Below, one piece after another: positions 11,201 through 22,511 of a stretch of 64,000 nt of DNA. How positions within the stretch are numbered: the stretch's first letter is position 1; every line of letters begins with the position of its first letter. The notes under the pieces are model-generated. The model did not search any database. It saw nothing but the letters and a program-made list of their open reading frames with translations, and had not been told where the DNA came from. The position numbers and the translations under genes are program-made. Where the stretch lies: the NCBI GenBank assembly GCA_005406025.1, contig BGZK01000864.1, forward strand, positions 124,001-188,000, read 5' to 3'. The stretch comes from Eumeta japonica (taxonomy: Eukaryota; Arthropoda; Insecta; Lepidoptera; Psychidae).

Positions 11201-12603
11201 AAATACTTTCAGTGTGCTGAACTACGAAATTACAAAGGAAAAAGCTACAACGTCAATGAACTACTTGAATACATTGCTCACAACAAACCACTCCTCAATG
11301 ATAATCAAAAAAAAAATTTACAACGTTATAATGAACCGAATAAATAACAACACTGGTGGAATTATTTACTTGGACGCACCAGGAGGCACCGGTAAAACGT
11401 TTCTAATAAATCTAATACTGGCGGAAATACGTGCTGAAAACACATCGCACTGGCACTAGCATCATCCGGCATTGCAGCCCATTCTGCCTTACAACTACCG
11501 TTGAATATAGCCGAACAAAAATTCCCGGTATGTAAAATCTCAGGAAAATCTGGACGGGGTCAACTTCTAAAACATGCTAAAATTATCTTCTGGGATGAAT
11601 GCACCATGGCCCATAAAAAATCACTAGAAGCCATGGACAGAACATTACAAGAATTGTGAAAAAACTCTGAAATAATGGGAGGAGCTCTACTCATACTCTC
11701 AGGAGATTTTCGACAAACACTTCCAGTTATTCCCAAATCAACACCAGCAGACGAGATCAATGCATGCTTAAAAAAGTCACATCTCTGGCCAAAAGTACAA
11801 ATACTGCAATTAACAAAAAACATGAGGGTTGAATTATCAAAAGATGAAACAGCAGCACATTTTGCTAAAATACTTTTACAAATAGGCGAAGGTACATATC
11901 CTACTGATCAAACGACCGGCCTTATTGAACTCAACAGTGATTGATTTCTGTAACATAGCCACTACTGAAAACGAACTAATCGACAAAATTTATCCAAATA
12001 TTATTCAAAACTATACCAACGTAGAGTGGTTATTTCAAAGAGCAATTTTGGCCACTAAAAATAATATTGTTGATGATATCAATTTTAATATTCTAAAGAA
12101 AATACCTGGTGAAGAGAAAGTATATAAATCGATCGACACGATGGTATCCATTGAAAAAAGTGTCAACTTTCCTACTGAATTTCTAAACTCTTTACAAGTA
12201 CCAGGAATGCCATTACACTGCCTTCGTCTGAAAATTGGATCTCCAATCATACTACTCAGAAATCTCAACTCCCCAAAACTATGAAATGGAACGAGGATGA
12301 TCGTAAAACAGCTATCGAATAATGTCATTGAAGCTGAACTTATTTCCGGAAAGAACAAAGGACACACAGTATTTATACCTAGAATACCACTGATCTCTTC
12401 TGAATTGCCATTTCAAAAGATTGCAGTTTCCAATTAAATTAGCCTTTAGTTTTACAATTAACAAAGCGCAAGGGCAAACTTTAAAATATTGTGGCATCAA
12501 CCTCAAAGAATCCTGCTTCTCTCACGGTCAGCTATACGTAGCTTGCTCAAGAGTAGGAAGTTCGAAAAATTTATATATATATATACCCCGGACAATAAAA
12601 TGA
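8286..12603 (+). pseudogene. Helitron Rep/helicase (RepHel), frameshifted
   Basis: The protein would combine a HUH replication initiator and a PIF1-type helicase for rolling-circle transposition. A basic N-terminus starts at 8286 (MPRRKRGGD). A zinc-binding-like block follows (ICQFCHAKKFSKETPG, about 8570-8620), then the long Helitron-like N domain (SYDALQYPLIFLHGEDGYHF near 9230-9290; LRDAIVNDGN; GRPDLFITFTCN near 9660). The HUH motif is at 9876-9884 (LPHSHN). The Rep tyrosine region is near 10290-10320 (SIKYICKYVNKGSDMA). Helicase motifs are Walker A GGTGKT (about 11383-11400), Walker B-like WDECTMAHK (about 11591), SGDFRQTLPVIP (about 11700), NMRV (about 11820) and the C-terminal [14 protein letters not shown] (about 12510-12555). 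At least five frame changes (about 8483, 8900, 9780-10040, 11450, 11940, 12415) and in-frame stops, for example TGA at 8630 and 11657, disrupt it. Confidence 0.92.
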
Positions 12604-12748
12604 AAAATGTTGTTTATAAACAAGTAGTGTAAATAATGAGAAAATGTGAATACATGTAAATATAGAAAATGTTCTCAAAATATATTTTTTACTTTTTACG
12701 TCATAGTATGTTTTTTTATTTCATCTACCACGTAATCTCATATCAACT

Positions 12749-12776
12749 CCCGAGCGAAGCCGGGTATCATAGCTAG
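12749..12776 (+). terminator. Helitron 3' terminal hairpin and CTAG end
   Basis: The stem CCCG (12749-12752) pairs with CGGG (12761-12764) across an 8-base loop. Eight bases later the element ends in CTAG, and the next base is T. In Helitrons this hairpin is the replication terminator that sets the 3' end. Confidence 0.85.
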
Positions 12777-12879
12777 TACACAATATAATGCTCTAAAACG
12801 ACTATGCCACGTGCATGAGGCCCTTTAATATATTTTTAGAAACTACAAAATAACATTCTCGACGCAATCGTCGAATCGT

Positions 12880-12939
12880 ATTAAACGTGGTCATGTAAGC
12901 GCTTTATAGTTACAAAGCGCTTACAGGACCACGTTTAAT
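12880..12939. repeat. Long hairpin: 26-base arms, 8-base loop
   Basis: The left arm at 12880-12905 (ATTAAACGTGGTCATGTAAG, then CGCTTT) and the right arm at 12914-12939 are reverse complements with a single mismatch in 26 positions. They are separated by TATAGTTA. It lies 103 bases past the Helitron end. It could be two element ends joined head to head, a recent foldback, or a small-RNA hairpin. I see no known motif that decides between these. Confidence 0.9.
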
Positions 12940-14484
12940 AAGTAAGCGAAACTCGGTTCTTGAATTAGAGTGGAACACATTACATATTTCTCTAGAGCCC
13001 AGCTCTTAGTGACCGCGAGGCGAGGCCATAGAATTACACGAGGCCACCTCCGCGACGTACAACAGAAACAGGTTCTGAAGTCCGACAACGCGAGATTTTC
13101 AAGGACGACCTCTATTCCGCTGCGGTAGAATTGGTAATTAACTTTCTTTTCCTCCATCCTCCTCGATTGGAAAAGAAAACAATTTCCTTTACACGTTGTT
13201 TACCAAGGTTCTCTGCGGTATCAGTTCCAATGAGGTATTAAAGTAGAAGAGACTTTCTTGAACCATCTAAGCTTCGTCTCGTCGTGGTACTACTTTAGTG
13301 CCATACATATATTGCGATCTCACGATTCTGCTTGACTTTCACCGGGCAGTCGGCAAATTTTTGTAGATACGATGCAATTTGTGATATAAAATTTACATTA
13401 AAAATATTAGCCGCACGTTATGTACTCGCATACCTTGTACAATGAAAGCATCCTTCATTTCAAGTTCAAACATAAGGCAAATGGCTGTTTGACCAGTAGA
13501 GGCACAAAAAGCAGTATTTGAAGCAAAACGGTGGATAGATATTGAATTCAAGTGCGACGTTCTGTGTCCAGAAATGCTCGCTTGATATACAAAAGACTCG
13601 CACATTGTTGCGTGACAGCGAAAACAAGTTGAACTCCTTTGACGGGAATGACACGTCGCGATAACCCTTGACATAGATAAAAATAACCCTAGATTACTAA
13701 TTCCAGAACAGTTCTCAACTATGGCTACCTTCAAAGAGATGAGCTCTACCCAACAAGTGACCATGTCCTCGATTATGAGAACCCATACATACCTTCTGTT
13801 ACTGTTTCAGACAAGAGATCGTATAAGATCTACAACAAATCGGTAAGCTTTTTGTGATCTAGTTTGTATCAGGGAAACAGCATATTTTATTATTCAGAGC
13901 CATGTCCTTTGCACATGCACAAGATTCGAAGGACGGGAATCGTGATATTCTTTAAAAATTACCAGATGAATTGACTCGGACACTACAGATTCTGTTGCAT
14001 TGAAAGCGTGATAAATATCTAATGAACCTCACGGACTAGGGACTTAAGACCAGCTCCTTGGGATTGGCTCCCTGCGTTTCATTCGATCCGTTCCATAGAC
14101 CGCTCCTGTGTTCTTGTAGTTCTGTGCTATCTGCATCAGGGTTACATTTGTAGAACAAACAACACATGATATAACATGCTTTATCACCAACAACCCATGG
14201 CAATTTGACATGCCTTTCCATCGCAAACCTCGAAGTACCTGATGCTCCAAACGTCTATTTGCCACTGAACAATATGCGTGGCCATCGAATTTCGGGCAAT
14301 GATCAATTGGGCATATTTTGCGCAGCATACTGACCGCTAGACGTTCAAACGGAAGTGCAGTTCTGATCTCGGTTGTCAAGCATGCGTCGATAAAGTAGAT
14401 GAGTTTAGCTTTAAATAGAGCGTAATATATAAAATTTGAATGTCAAAAGTTGTATAGCAATCTATACATATACCGTATGAAATC
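12940..14484. other. Unassigned stretch, higher GC, no gene recognised
   Basis: This stretch is less AT-rich than its surroundings and carries overlapping open frames on the minus strand (13393-13764, 14044-14379, 14036-14221). The 14044-14379 frame has cysteines and histidines spaced like a small zinc-binding piece (RKICPIDHCPKFDGHAYC), but I cannot match it to a family. No splice sites, starts or poly(A) signals make a coherent gene. A decayed transposable element or an old gene fragment are both possible. Confidence 0.35.
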
Positions 14485-14675
14485 GATCATGCATCCTTCC
14501 TCAAAAAATTCATAATGTCCTTCTTTTTTAGAACTACTTTGCCAAAGTTGTTTGCCAAATTTATTTTATATTATTTTAAAGCATATTTTCAATGATCTAT
14601 TTTTGTTAAAGTTACTTTAGCAAAGTTGTTCTAAAAAGAAGGAGATTATGAATATTTGCGGAAAGATGCATGATC
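14485..14675. mobile_element. Foldback MITE, copy 1 (relative at 32232-32562)
   Basis: The left end GATCATGCATCCTTCC, then ATTCATAATGTCCTTCTTTT, TTAGAACTACTTTGCCAAAG, is mirrored by a right end that reverse-complements to GATCATGCATCTTTCC, GCAAATATTCATAATCTCCT, TCTTTTTAGAACAACTTTGC. The inverted arms are about 60 bases with scattered differences, leaving a short AT-rich centre. There is no coding capacity. The inner part of the arms is shared with the element in the AP-3 delta intron at 32232-32562. Confidence 0.82.
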
Positions 14676-15280
14676 AATACCATCCTGTACCTATATGATA
14701 AAGGTCAGTATTTCATTCATTGACATCTTGTCTAACAATAATTAAAATAAAATTGTTAACATTTGAATTTATCCAAAGCTTGTAAAATACATTAACTTGT
14801 AATTGAATTAGGATTGTGATTTGCCTTGCACAGGGACAGCCAAGGTGAATTTTCATTCCCTGCAATACTAAATCAGCAACGATTCGGACAAATCTTGGGA
14901 TCATTCTGAGAAAAATATACTTGCCTCGAAGGATAGCAAATAAATAAAAAAAGCATTCCATTCCAATCAGCTGTACTATCAATCACAAATAAATCGAAAA
15001 GGCGATAGTCACGTGATAAGAACCATGTTGTACATTAGACAGTGGCGACAACCCATTCAACATCTGACAATTATTACCTTCTTTATATGACTAGTTTTTG
15101 AATAAAAATTATGGAAAAATTGTGATTAGGAATTGTGATTGAAAAACAACATTGTGATTAGGAATGTTAATTTATGCTCCTCATATGATATCATGGAACA
15201 CTTTACTAGATCCTGACTTAAATATTAATTGCAGTATTACATTTGATGTGTCCTGTTTACTGTACAATATTTATATACAG
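14676..15280. other. Region downstream of COMMD2, no separate gene seen
   Basis: AT-rich sequence following the COMMD2 stop codon on the minus strand, so it probably includes the 3'UTR. A minus-strand open frame of 89 codons at 14713-14982 is not recognisable. A short AATTGTGATTAGGAAT motif is repeated at about 15119-15165. Confidence 0.4.
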
Positions 15281-18200
15281 TCACTTCCTTTGTAAGCCCC
15301 TCTGGATTTTACGAATATGTTGACTTTTTGACTCTTGCAAAGCTTGATCCAACTTATTAGTCATATTTATAAGATTAGGTAAATCACATTGTAGTATGTT
15401 GTGACTGATTATGTTTTGACATTGACTCGCAGTTTTTGCTTCATCTATGGTATTGTTTATCTCTAATGAAAATCCATTAGTGATGTCAGCTTGAGGACTT
15501 ATTGTATAGTTTGCTTTTGGATCCTCAACTTTTTCATTTTGTAGTCTTTTGGTCTTTTGTAATAATAAATCCATTGTGATCATAGGTCGGATCTCTTCTT
15601 CATTGCTACCGCTCGATACCTAAAAGGAAATTTGGTGATAACAGTTTCTAGACAAATTGTTATGTGCAATGCACATTGTGCATATACACTTCATTTGCCT
15701 ATTAAGATTATGTAACTTCTGAACGACTTGGCTGATTGAGAACATATTTACATAATATAACTATACTTGAGTTGTCAAGACTGGTTTCATTTCTAAGTTA
15801 GGATTGTATAAGTGGTACTATAGTCAAATTATTAGGTAATTGTATGTTTATGTATTAAAATTTTCTAATATTCACAATAAATATTGATTAATACCAAAAA
15901 ATAACAACATACAATTTGAATCTCCTATCTATAAACAATTCATTAAGGAATTTTAGATTTATGGACCAAAATGACTCTTATTTAATGCATTAGGTGTAGT
16001 GTTAATAAAAACAAAATCATAAAATCTGGACTTGATAAATGGTCTTATGATTAAGTTATTAATAAATTTTATATTCATCCATTGAAATGATTCAGATTTA
16101 CACAATATTTTTGCTATTCTTGCGTAATCCGCAAAAAAAAATTTTAAGAATTTCGCAAAATGTACAAAGATAAACAAAAACCTATATGTTTCCTAACAAT
16201 AATAATAAAACAACATCCACTGCTCCAAGTGGTACTATACATGATACAAACATATAAGAGGAACTATGAAATACAAACAAAATCTGGGAAACAGATTATC
16301 TTACAAACCATCCCAAAAACTTCCCGCTACTTTTAAGCTTGAACTGCTAGAAAAAATATTTTTATTATCAATGGATTTTGATGTAACTTTCAGTTTCGTA
16401 ACTTGGAATGCAACTTATTACGATTTTATAAAAATCACGATTTCACCTAAGTTCATGCAGTAGAACTACATATTATAAGTCTTATTTTCTAGCCTATGCA
16501 GATGAAGTCTACATTGGCTACAAATTGATTGATGATGATGAATTGATTTTCACCAATTTTTTAAAACTCCTACAATCATCATAATGTCATTATCTTGTGC
16601 AGTATCACCTCAAATCAGACGTCCTTTAACTCAGAATACTGTTTTATAATGCATGTCGAAGTATGTTTATGTACATTGCTAATTACTAATTACAAACTGA
16701 CAATTATGAGTTCAATAAAATATTTGAAATAACATTTTGAATATATTGTGGTGATTCATATTTATAAGGATTAAATCAGTTTCGGCAAGACACTCACACT
16801 CCTATGGCCATACTACTGTCATTTGCAGTTAGATCTCTCTAACTTTAAATGGCATAATATGTGGATAGCTCAAAATTACTTATACATGTATATAACTTGT
16901 GTATGAAAGTGAAAGTAAATACATAGGTACCTGAACCTCAAATCGCCATTCTAAATCTTGATAATTTGAATCTGTTTGTTGTAATTTGCTCAATGCATCA
17001 GACAATACAGTTCTCTTTGTATTATACAATTTCACTAATACCTCTTGATGTTCTTCTGAGAAACCAGCTATTGAAAGTGACAACTTATAGTCGGTTTCAG
17101 ACAACTAAAACGCAAGTTATTAAGATTAGAAAAACGATAAGTATCGATGTCACTGTCAAGTGCACTTACTTGACTCGACCAAATTACACCAACCAATGTT
17201 AAAAATTAACACATAACATCAACTTGAATTTAGAATCTTTTCTTTATACATAATCATTGTCCATTTTGTTTTAATGGCTTGTTAAATTTTAATATTGAAT
17301 GCTGAAATTGTATACTTGTGTTTTATAAAATTAATTTTTGGATTTAATTATATGTGTAAATTTAATTTTGTAACCAGATGATTATTGGATCATTTTTTGT
17401 TTTTATGACATTTTATCATATTTAAAACATGTACATGTAAAATAGTAAATTTAATTATTTATTCTTTCATAAAAATATGTACATGGCTATGAATATTGAC
17501 ATGCTGATTATGAGATAAGATAAGGTGAGAGATTTTTAAGCCATCTCTATTAAAAAGCTGACCCACTACAACATAATGAATTACATTATATTAATTAGAA
17601 ATATGATATTTCAAATAATGTCAATTGAACAGCATTTGCTATAAATCATTGATAAAAATAACAAAATGCTAAGATATAACATGTAGTGCTGGTGATATTA
17701 AAGCTAAATTTGAAATTTAATTACGTAAAATTCATATGTGTATTGTTTTGATGGTATCAATAGTATGTCTCGTCTATTTGAAAAATTAAAAAAATACTTA
17801 TGAGATATGGTATAATGATCATTTTGTTAAGTTCTGGAATTTCAATAATATTATTTATTATATGAAATAAAAAATATTATTTCCATTCTAGAAATTCATA
17901 TGAACTCTATGAAACCGACGTTAAATTGCACGCATTAACAGAAAGATTTTTGAAAAAAAAACTTGTCTTTATACCCCACTTTGTCTGCACCACCTTGTCT
18001 GAGGAACCTACATCTGCACATGTGTGCTATTACAGATTCTAAGAATTTCTTGACTTGTAAAAAGCTTCACTATTCTCAAATAATCTAGCCTAAATTTTAT
18101 TTTGATACTAGCAATAGCTGTATAGCTGTAGATTGATCCAAATAGGGACTGACACGTCAAGAATAGAAATTGCAAGCGAATAGGGAGCACAATCAAAATC

Positions 18201-21200
18201 GGGAGAAAAAGGACAGTTTAAAAGATGAGATAAAAGGTCGAGAGTATATATAAAGATGCAACAATGAGAACTAAAGAATGTGTGAAAAGAAGAAAGAATA
18301 AAATAAAAGAACAGTACAATAGATTTTCTGTTAATTTCTAGGCAAATTAAAAACCTTTTTGGAGTATGGTGGAAAAAGCTGGAAATAATTCTGAAACATT
18401 GTGTATAAACATGATTAGAGATCACAATTGATGTTTGCTGAATGAAGTAATATAGAAGAAACGCTGAAAGAATTATTTTGAAAGTGTTATTGCATTTCAG
18501 GATATGATTGCTAACAGGAGACGATTAATATGAGTGTTGATGAAAATGAAAATAAAATTACTAAAACAGTAAAATGTGTGAAAGTTGGAAAAGCTGCCAG
18601 ATATGATAGGGTTTCGTCAGTAATGCTAAGAGATAACAGGGATATAGTGACAACCCTGCTGTACCAGTTCTTTAATAAATGCCGGGAAAGCCATAGGGTA
18701 CCTATGATTAGTGCAAAGCCAGCATAGTATCCATATATAAAGGGAAAGACTCACAGCAAGTTTACAAAAATTATCACCCTTTAATAGCGTTGTTGGCAAA
18801 CTGTATGTGAAAATCATTATGAATGACACTGAAAATAAGATTTGGGATATACAAGAGGGATTTGGAAAAAGAATAGGATGTTTTGTACTAAGTTTTTTCT
18901 CTGCGAAACTCACGAAAAAGTTTTTGTCCAAGGGTCAAAAGATCTATATTTTTATAGATCTGAAAAAGCTTAAGATAGAGTGAAAAGAAGTGATTCACAA
19001 AAAACCTTGGCCATACACACTATGAGTGGCAAATTGATATGGGCACTGCAATCTCTATACAGAGGCTCCAATGTCTACATCAGAATAAATGGAGCATACA
19101 CTGACTGGTTTGACATCTGCAGAGGTGTTAAATAGGAATATGTAGCTTCACCATGGCTATTCAACTTATTCATGGACAGCTATCTGTATGATCTAAAAGA
19201 ATATGAATGTGGACTAAAAATTGATGAGCTGTCTAATCCTGGCTATGTCGACGTGCGAGTTGAAGGTGATGGTAACAATACAAAACAAATAATTCTTTTA
19301 AAAAAAAAAAAAGGTAAGAAAGTAAATGTCAGCAAGACTAAGGTCATGGTGTTTAACAGAAGCAAAATAAATATTGTTTGACACAATATTTATTTTGCTT
19401 ATATACCTCACCTTCTATATATATATATATATGTGTATATATACTAGCTGCGCCCCGCGGTTTCACCCGCGTGGTGATGGAAAATTGTGATAATGACGAT
19501 AGAAAGCGTTTTATTTTTTTTTGTCAATTTTTCTATTATTTTGCTATTCGGGGCGAAGACAAATCCAACAAATTAAAAATGAAAATCGTTCCAGCTTATT
19601 CTCCAGTTATAAGTGTTCGAACAATTATATTGTGTAATGTATGTAAATTGGAACTACACATTTTTTATGATGATCTCACTAATATGTATTATAGGTATTA
19701 TAAACGCCATAATTTGTAAGGATAGATAGGTACGAAAGTATATGATGATTCATGGTAGTGCAAAAGTTATAGGTGGCTATTGCAATATACTCCTATAAAC
19801 AATGTTAAACGATTTATTTTGGTCTGTATAAACATGCAGATTTTGCGATTTAGAAACACGTGAGCAAGCCACATAGAACTGGCCATGGGAAAAACATTGC
19901 GTGCTCAAATGTAGCCTGCTACCTTTATGGTCGGACCCTGCCGCCGGACCGCACCATAGTATCGCGCACTCGCTTGTCTGTCGTCATAACTATTCAAATA
20001 TTTGTCCAAATGATATAGTGTAAAAGACAAAGTTTATCTACTTTAAACACCAGATGCGATAAAAGTATTTATTTTGATATATACATCAATTTTTTACTAC
20101 CAAATGTGCATTAGAAATAAATTATCAATTATTATTGTATTTATGGTTCACTATTTTGGCGATAATGGTTTATACATAAAAGATAGATATAAGCTGTCAC
20201 GGGCTTTTTTGTAGGACTATTTAAGATAAACAATTCCATTATACATTATATATGTGTAATTCCAACGGTTTTAGTGGCGCACGCCAGAATAGCTCGCAGA
20301 TGACAGATTTTTTTCCTACTTACTTGACACTTATAATTATATTTTGGATAATTCACACTGTATCTTTATAAATCATAGTCTATGTGTTATTCTGATGTGT
20401 AAGCTATATATTATTGTACGGTGTCATCGAAATCCATTCAGTAGTTTTTGCATGAAAGAGCAATAAACATCCATACTTACAAACTTTCACATTTATAATA
20501 TTAGTATAGATATATAATATTTGGGTAGTCTATTTACAAATAACAATAAATATGATAGAGATATTTAAAGGAGAGTGAATGTGGGAAATAAAGTGAATGC
20601 AGCCTTGCTTGCTATTATAAATAGTAAAAGTGTCTCACAATAAATGCAATACTATCCATAAAGGTATCTTGATTCTTACACTATGAGTGGTAGTGAAAGT
20701 TAAGTATAGTAGATGAAAAATGAAAATAGAATCAATGCAGAGCAGTGTGGTTTGAACGATATAGTGATTAGAAAAAGTTATTTTGCGGTGGTTTAGCCAT
20801 CTGAAAAAAATGAATGAAAATAGAGTAACAAAAAAAAATCTATAGAGCGACTATGTGATGGAAAAGTCGACAAGGATTGCCTTAGAAAATCCTATCCAGG
20901 CAAAAATTCAATTGTATCATAAAAGGGCCGAATTTTAAGCCCTAAAACCAATGTACTTACATGAAAAGATAAATGGATGTCAGGAAAGTAAGAGAGATAT
21001 GCAAAGATTGTATCATGTGGAAACCTATAGTCTCTATCTACCCTTCTGGGAAATAGGCATGAGTTAATATTTTTATATGCTTCATTTCATTACATAGTAG
21101 ATAAACATTGACAGAATATGTTTATGAAAATTAAAGAAAGAACATTCTTATGTTAAGAATGTATTTATATAATAGTTTATGTAAATAAATATTAAATGTG

Positions 21201-22511
21201 CTATAAATTCCTTTATAGGCTTATAATTCTTTATTTCTAGACTTGGTAACTGCTGCTCATGAAAAACCAAAAAATATCAAACAAATATATCAATGTTTAC
21301 ATAAGCATAGGGGAGGAGGGATGAGCTTTATTTACTTTTGCTGACAGGGGGGGGTCAAAAATTACACAAATTCTGCTTAAGTAATACTTGAATGGTCCCT
21401 AAAAAACATACTGGAAAATCTATGTTTACACACATTAAAAAATTTGAATAGGATTATGTTGTGCCAACGAAATAGCACCATATTTCATTTACGTGAGAAA
21501 TTGTAAATGAATGAGTAAAATAAATAAAAACTTTATAATACTTACATTGTATTTACATCCTTCTACCAAAAAATGAACAAGACCATATACTGCATTCTGG
21601 ACTTTATCATAACTAATGTTTAGCTTTCCTGCAGTCATAAATAATAATAATCTAATTAACTGATTGGCAAAAAATGTGCTTGTTGGCAAAAACATAATAA
21701 AAGTGCAAACAATTTGTAACATACCTGCTATGAAATCATATTTTTTTACATTTGGCCCATTATTCAAGTATTCTATTGATAACTTGCAAAAATCTACCAA
21801 CACTGAAAATGATAAATGTGGTAATAATATAAAATATAATTTAAATATTAATAAAGAAAAGCATAATTAAACACAAAAATTGATGTGGTAAAGTTATTAA
21901 AACATTATTTTTGGGGAATGTGACTTGAAGAATTTTCATGTTTTTAAATTTATTGCATGAAAAAATGTATTGTGTGAGTGGACATATTGAGGCATTCACA
22001 AATATGTGTGAATATATTGTTTAGGTGAAGATTTATGAGTAAAACAGTGTAAGACATGTTTACTTTTAGTTAGCCAAATAAATATATTCAAATTGAATAG
22101 CAATTAGACTACTTGAAACTGAATATAAAGTATATCTGTGAATTTACTACAAACATGAAAACTGAAAATATGTATACATTGGGTCATGTTTCATTTTGCC
22201 AATCCTCATTAAGATTAGTGTCTGTGTCAAAGCATTTTATTGCAGGGCTATATAAAATGTGTATGAAAGAACAAATGAAAATTTTACAAATATTTATTGT
22301 TTCGGAGAATATGATATTATTTTGTATATTTGTTACGTACAATTGTATGAGTTTTTGAATATTATCAATCGTAAGTTTTATCAAAAGCTTTATATTGACA
22401 TTGAAATACCATATCATGTTTATTAGAAATTTAAAAATACAAACCTGGAATAGAATAAGAGTGCAATATTTGTAAATGCTCCTTCTGTAATTCGCTTATA
22501 TACAATAACAT
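15281..22511 (-). CDS. COMMD2: COMM domain-containing protein 2
   Basis: COMMD proteins form a ring-shaped assembly that joins CCDC22 and CCDC93 in the CCC complex for endosomal recycling. Coding exons, in transcript order: 22445-22511, 21725-21802, 21546-21628, 16931-17104 and 15281-15619. All have GT/AG borders, the phases agree, and the total of 741 nt gives 246 residues plus stop. It starts MLLYISELQKEHLQILHS. The helical N-terminal domain follows (FCKLSIEYLNNGP; KVQNAVYGLVHFLVEGCKYN), aligning well with human COMMD2, then GFSEEHQEVLVKLY. The COMM domain begins at YQDLEWRFEVQ, across the last splice junction, and ends in LDQALQESKSQHIRKIQRG. Human COMMD2 is about 199 residues; the extra length is a polar insert in the last exon. 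A 4.4-kb intron (17105-21545) holds a LINE and a Helitron. The gene is head to head with AP-3 delta, 1.7 kb apart. Confidence 0.93.
18280..19359 (+). mobile_element. LINE (non-LTR retrotransposon) reverse-transcriptase fragment
   Basis: In three frames the plus strand gives blocks of a lepidopteran non-LTR reverse transcriptase. These are CVKVGKAARYDRVSSVML (about 18575), then a YRPISLL/VVGKLY-like block (about 18770-18810), IWDIQEGF-like (about 18840) and IFIDLKKAYDRVE-like (about 18950). They continue with ALQSLYRGSNVYIRINGAYT (about 19048-19110), ICRGVK..YVASPWLFNLFMDS (about 19115-19182) and KVNVSKTKVMVFNRS (about 19325). The FADD/YADD segment appears deleted near 19240-19310, where a poly-A-like AAAAA run sits. 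The 3' part resumes at about 20550, beyond an inserted Helitron. It lies in an intron of COMMD2, opposite in strand. Confidence 0.82.
19360..19400. repeat. Perfect 18-base hairpin
   Basis: AAGCAAAATAAATATTGT (19360-19377) and its exact reverse complement (19383-19400) flank the 5-base loop TTGAC. It sits at the junction between the LINE fragment and the TA-rich run that precedes the Helitron end at 19444. Confidence 0.93.
19444..20510 (-). mobile_element. Truncated Helitron inserted in the LINE
   Basis: On the minus strand it starts TCTATACTAATATTATAAAT at 20510 and ends with a hairpin-forming CGCGGGTGAAACCGCGG, then GGCGCAGCTAG, at 19444. The flanking bases are A and T as required. At about 19855-19895 the minus strand still encodes the end of a Helitron helicase (FSHGQFYVACSRV). 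At 1067 bp it has lost nearly all coding sequence. LINE sequence lies on both sides, so the Helitron arrived after the LINE. Confidence 0.85.
20550..21100 (+). mobile_element. LINE 3' portion (continues 18280-19359)
   Basis: Blocks such as VNVGNKVNAALLAIINSKS (about 20577-20635), CGLNDIVIRKS (about 20748), IERLCDGKVDKDCLRKSYPG (about 20840-20900) and a terminal YPSGK-like CTACCCTTCTGGGAAATAGG (about 21040-21058) fit the C-terminal region of the same retrotransposon family. Several stops and frame changes show it is dead. Confidence 0.75.

Larger units (their letters stand above)
7529..12776 (+). mobile_element. Helitron, near full length, coding region decayed
   Basis: The element starts with TC at 7529-7530 (followed by ATTATATATAATAAAACTAA) and ends with CTAG at 12773-12776. 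The base before it is A and the base after it is T, the expected Helitron target. A hairpin, CCCG-AGCGAAGC-CGGG (12749-12764), lies 8 bases before the terminal CTAG, as in the family. In order the interior holds a short tandem duplication, a heat-shock-like promoter, a 5'UTR intron and a Rep/helicase reading frame. The length, 5248 bp, is ordinary for an autonomous animal Helitron. The coding region is frameshifted many times, so this copy cannot move itself. There is no target-site duplication, as expected for Helitrons. Confidence 0.9.

Noticed and set aside
13393..13764. 123-codon minus-strand open frame as a gene
   Set aside because: No recognisable domain, a competing frame covers the same stretch, and there is no supporting splice or poly(A) context.
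14044..14379. Cys/His-containing minus-strand frame as a zinc-finger gene
   Set aside because: The spacing does not fit a known finger class and no extension in neighbouring sequence was found. Kept only as part of an unassigned block.
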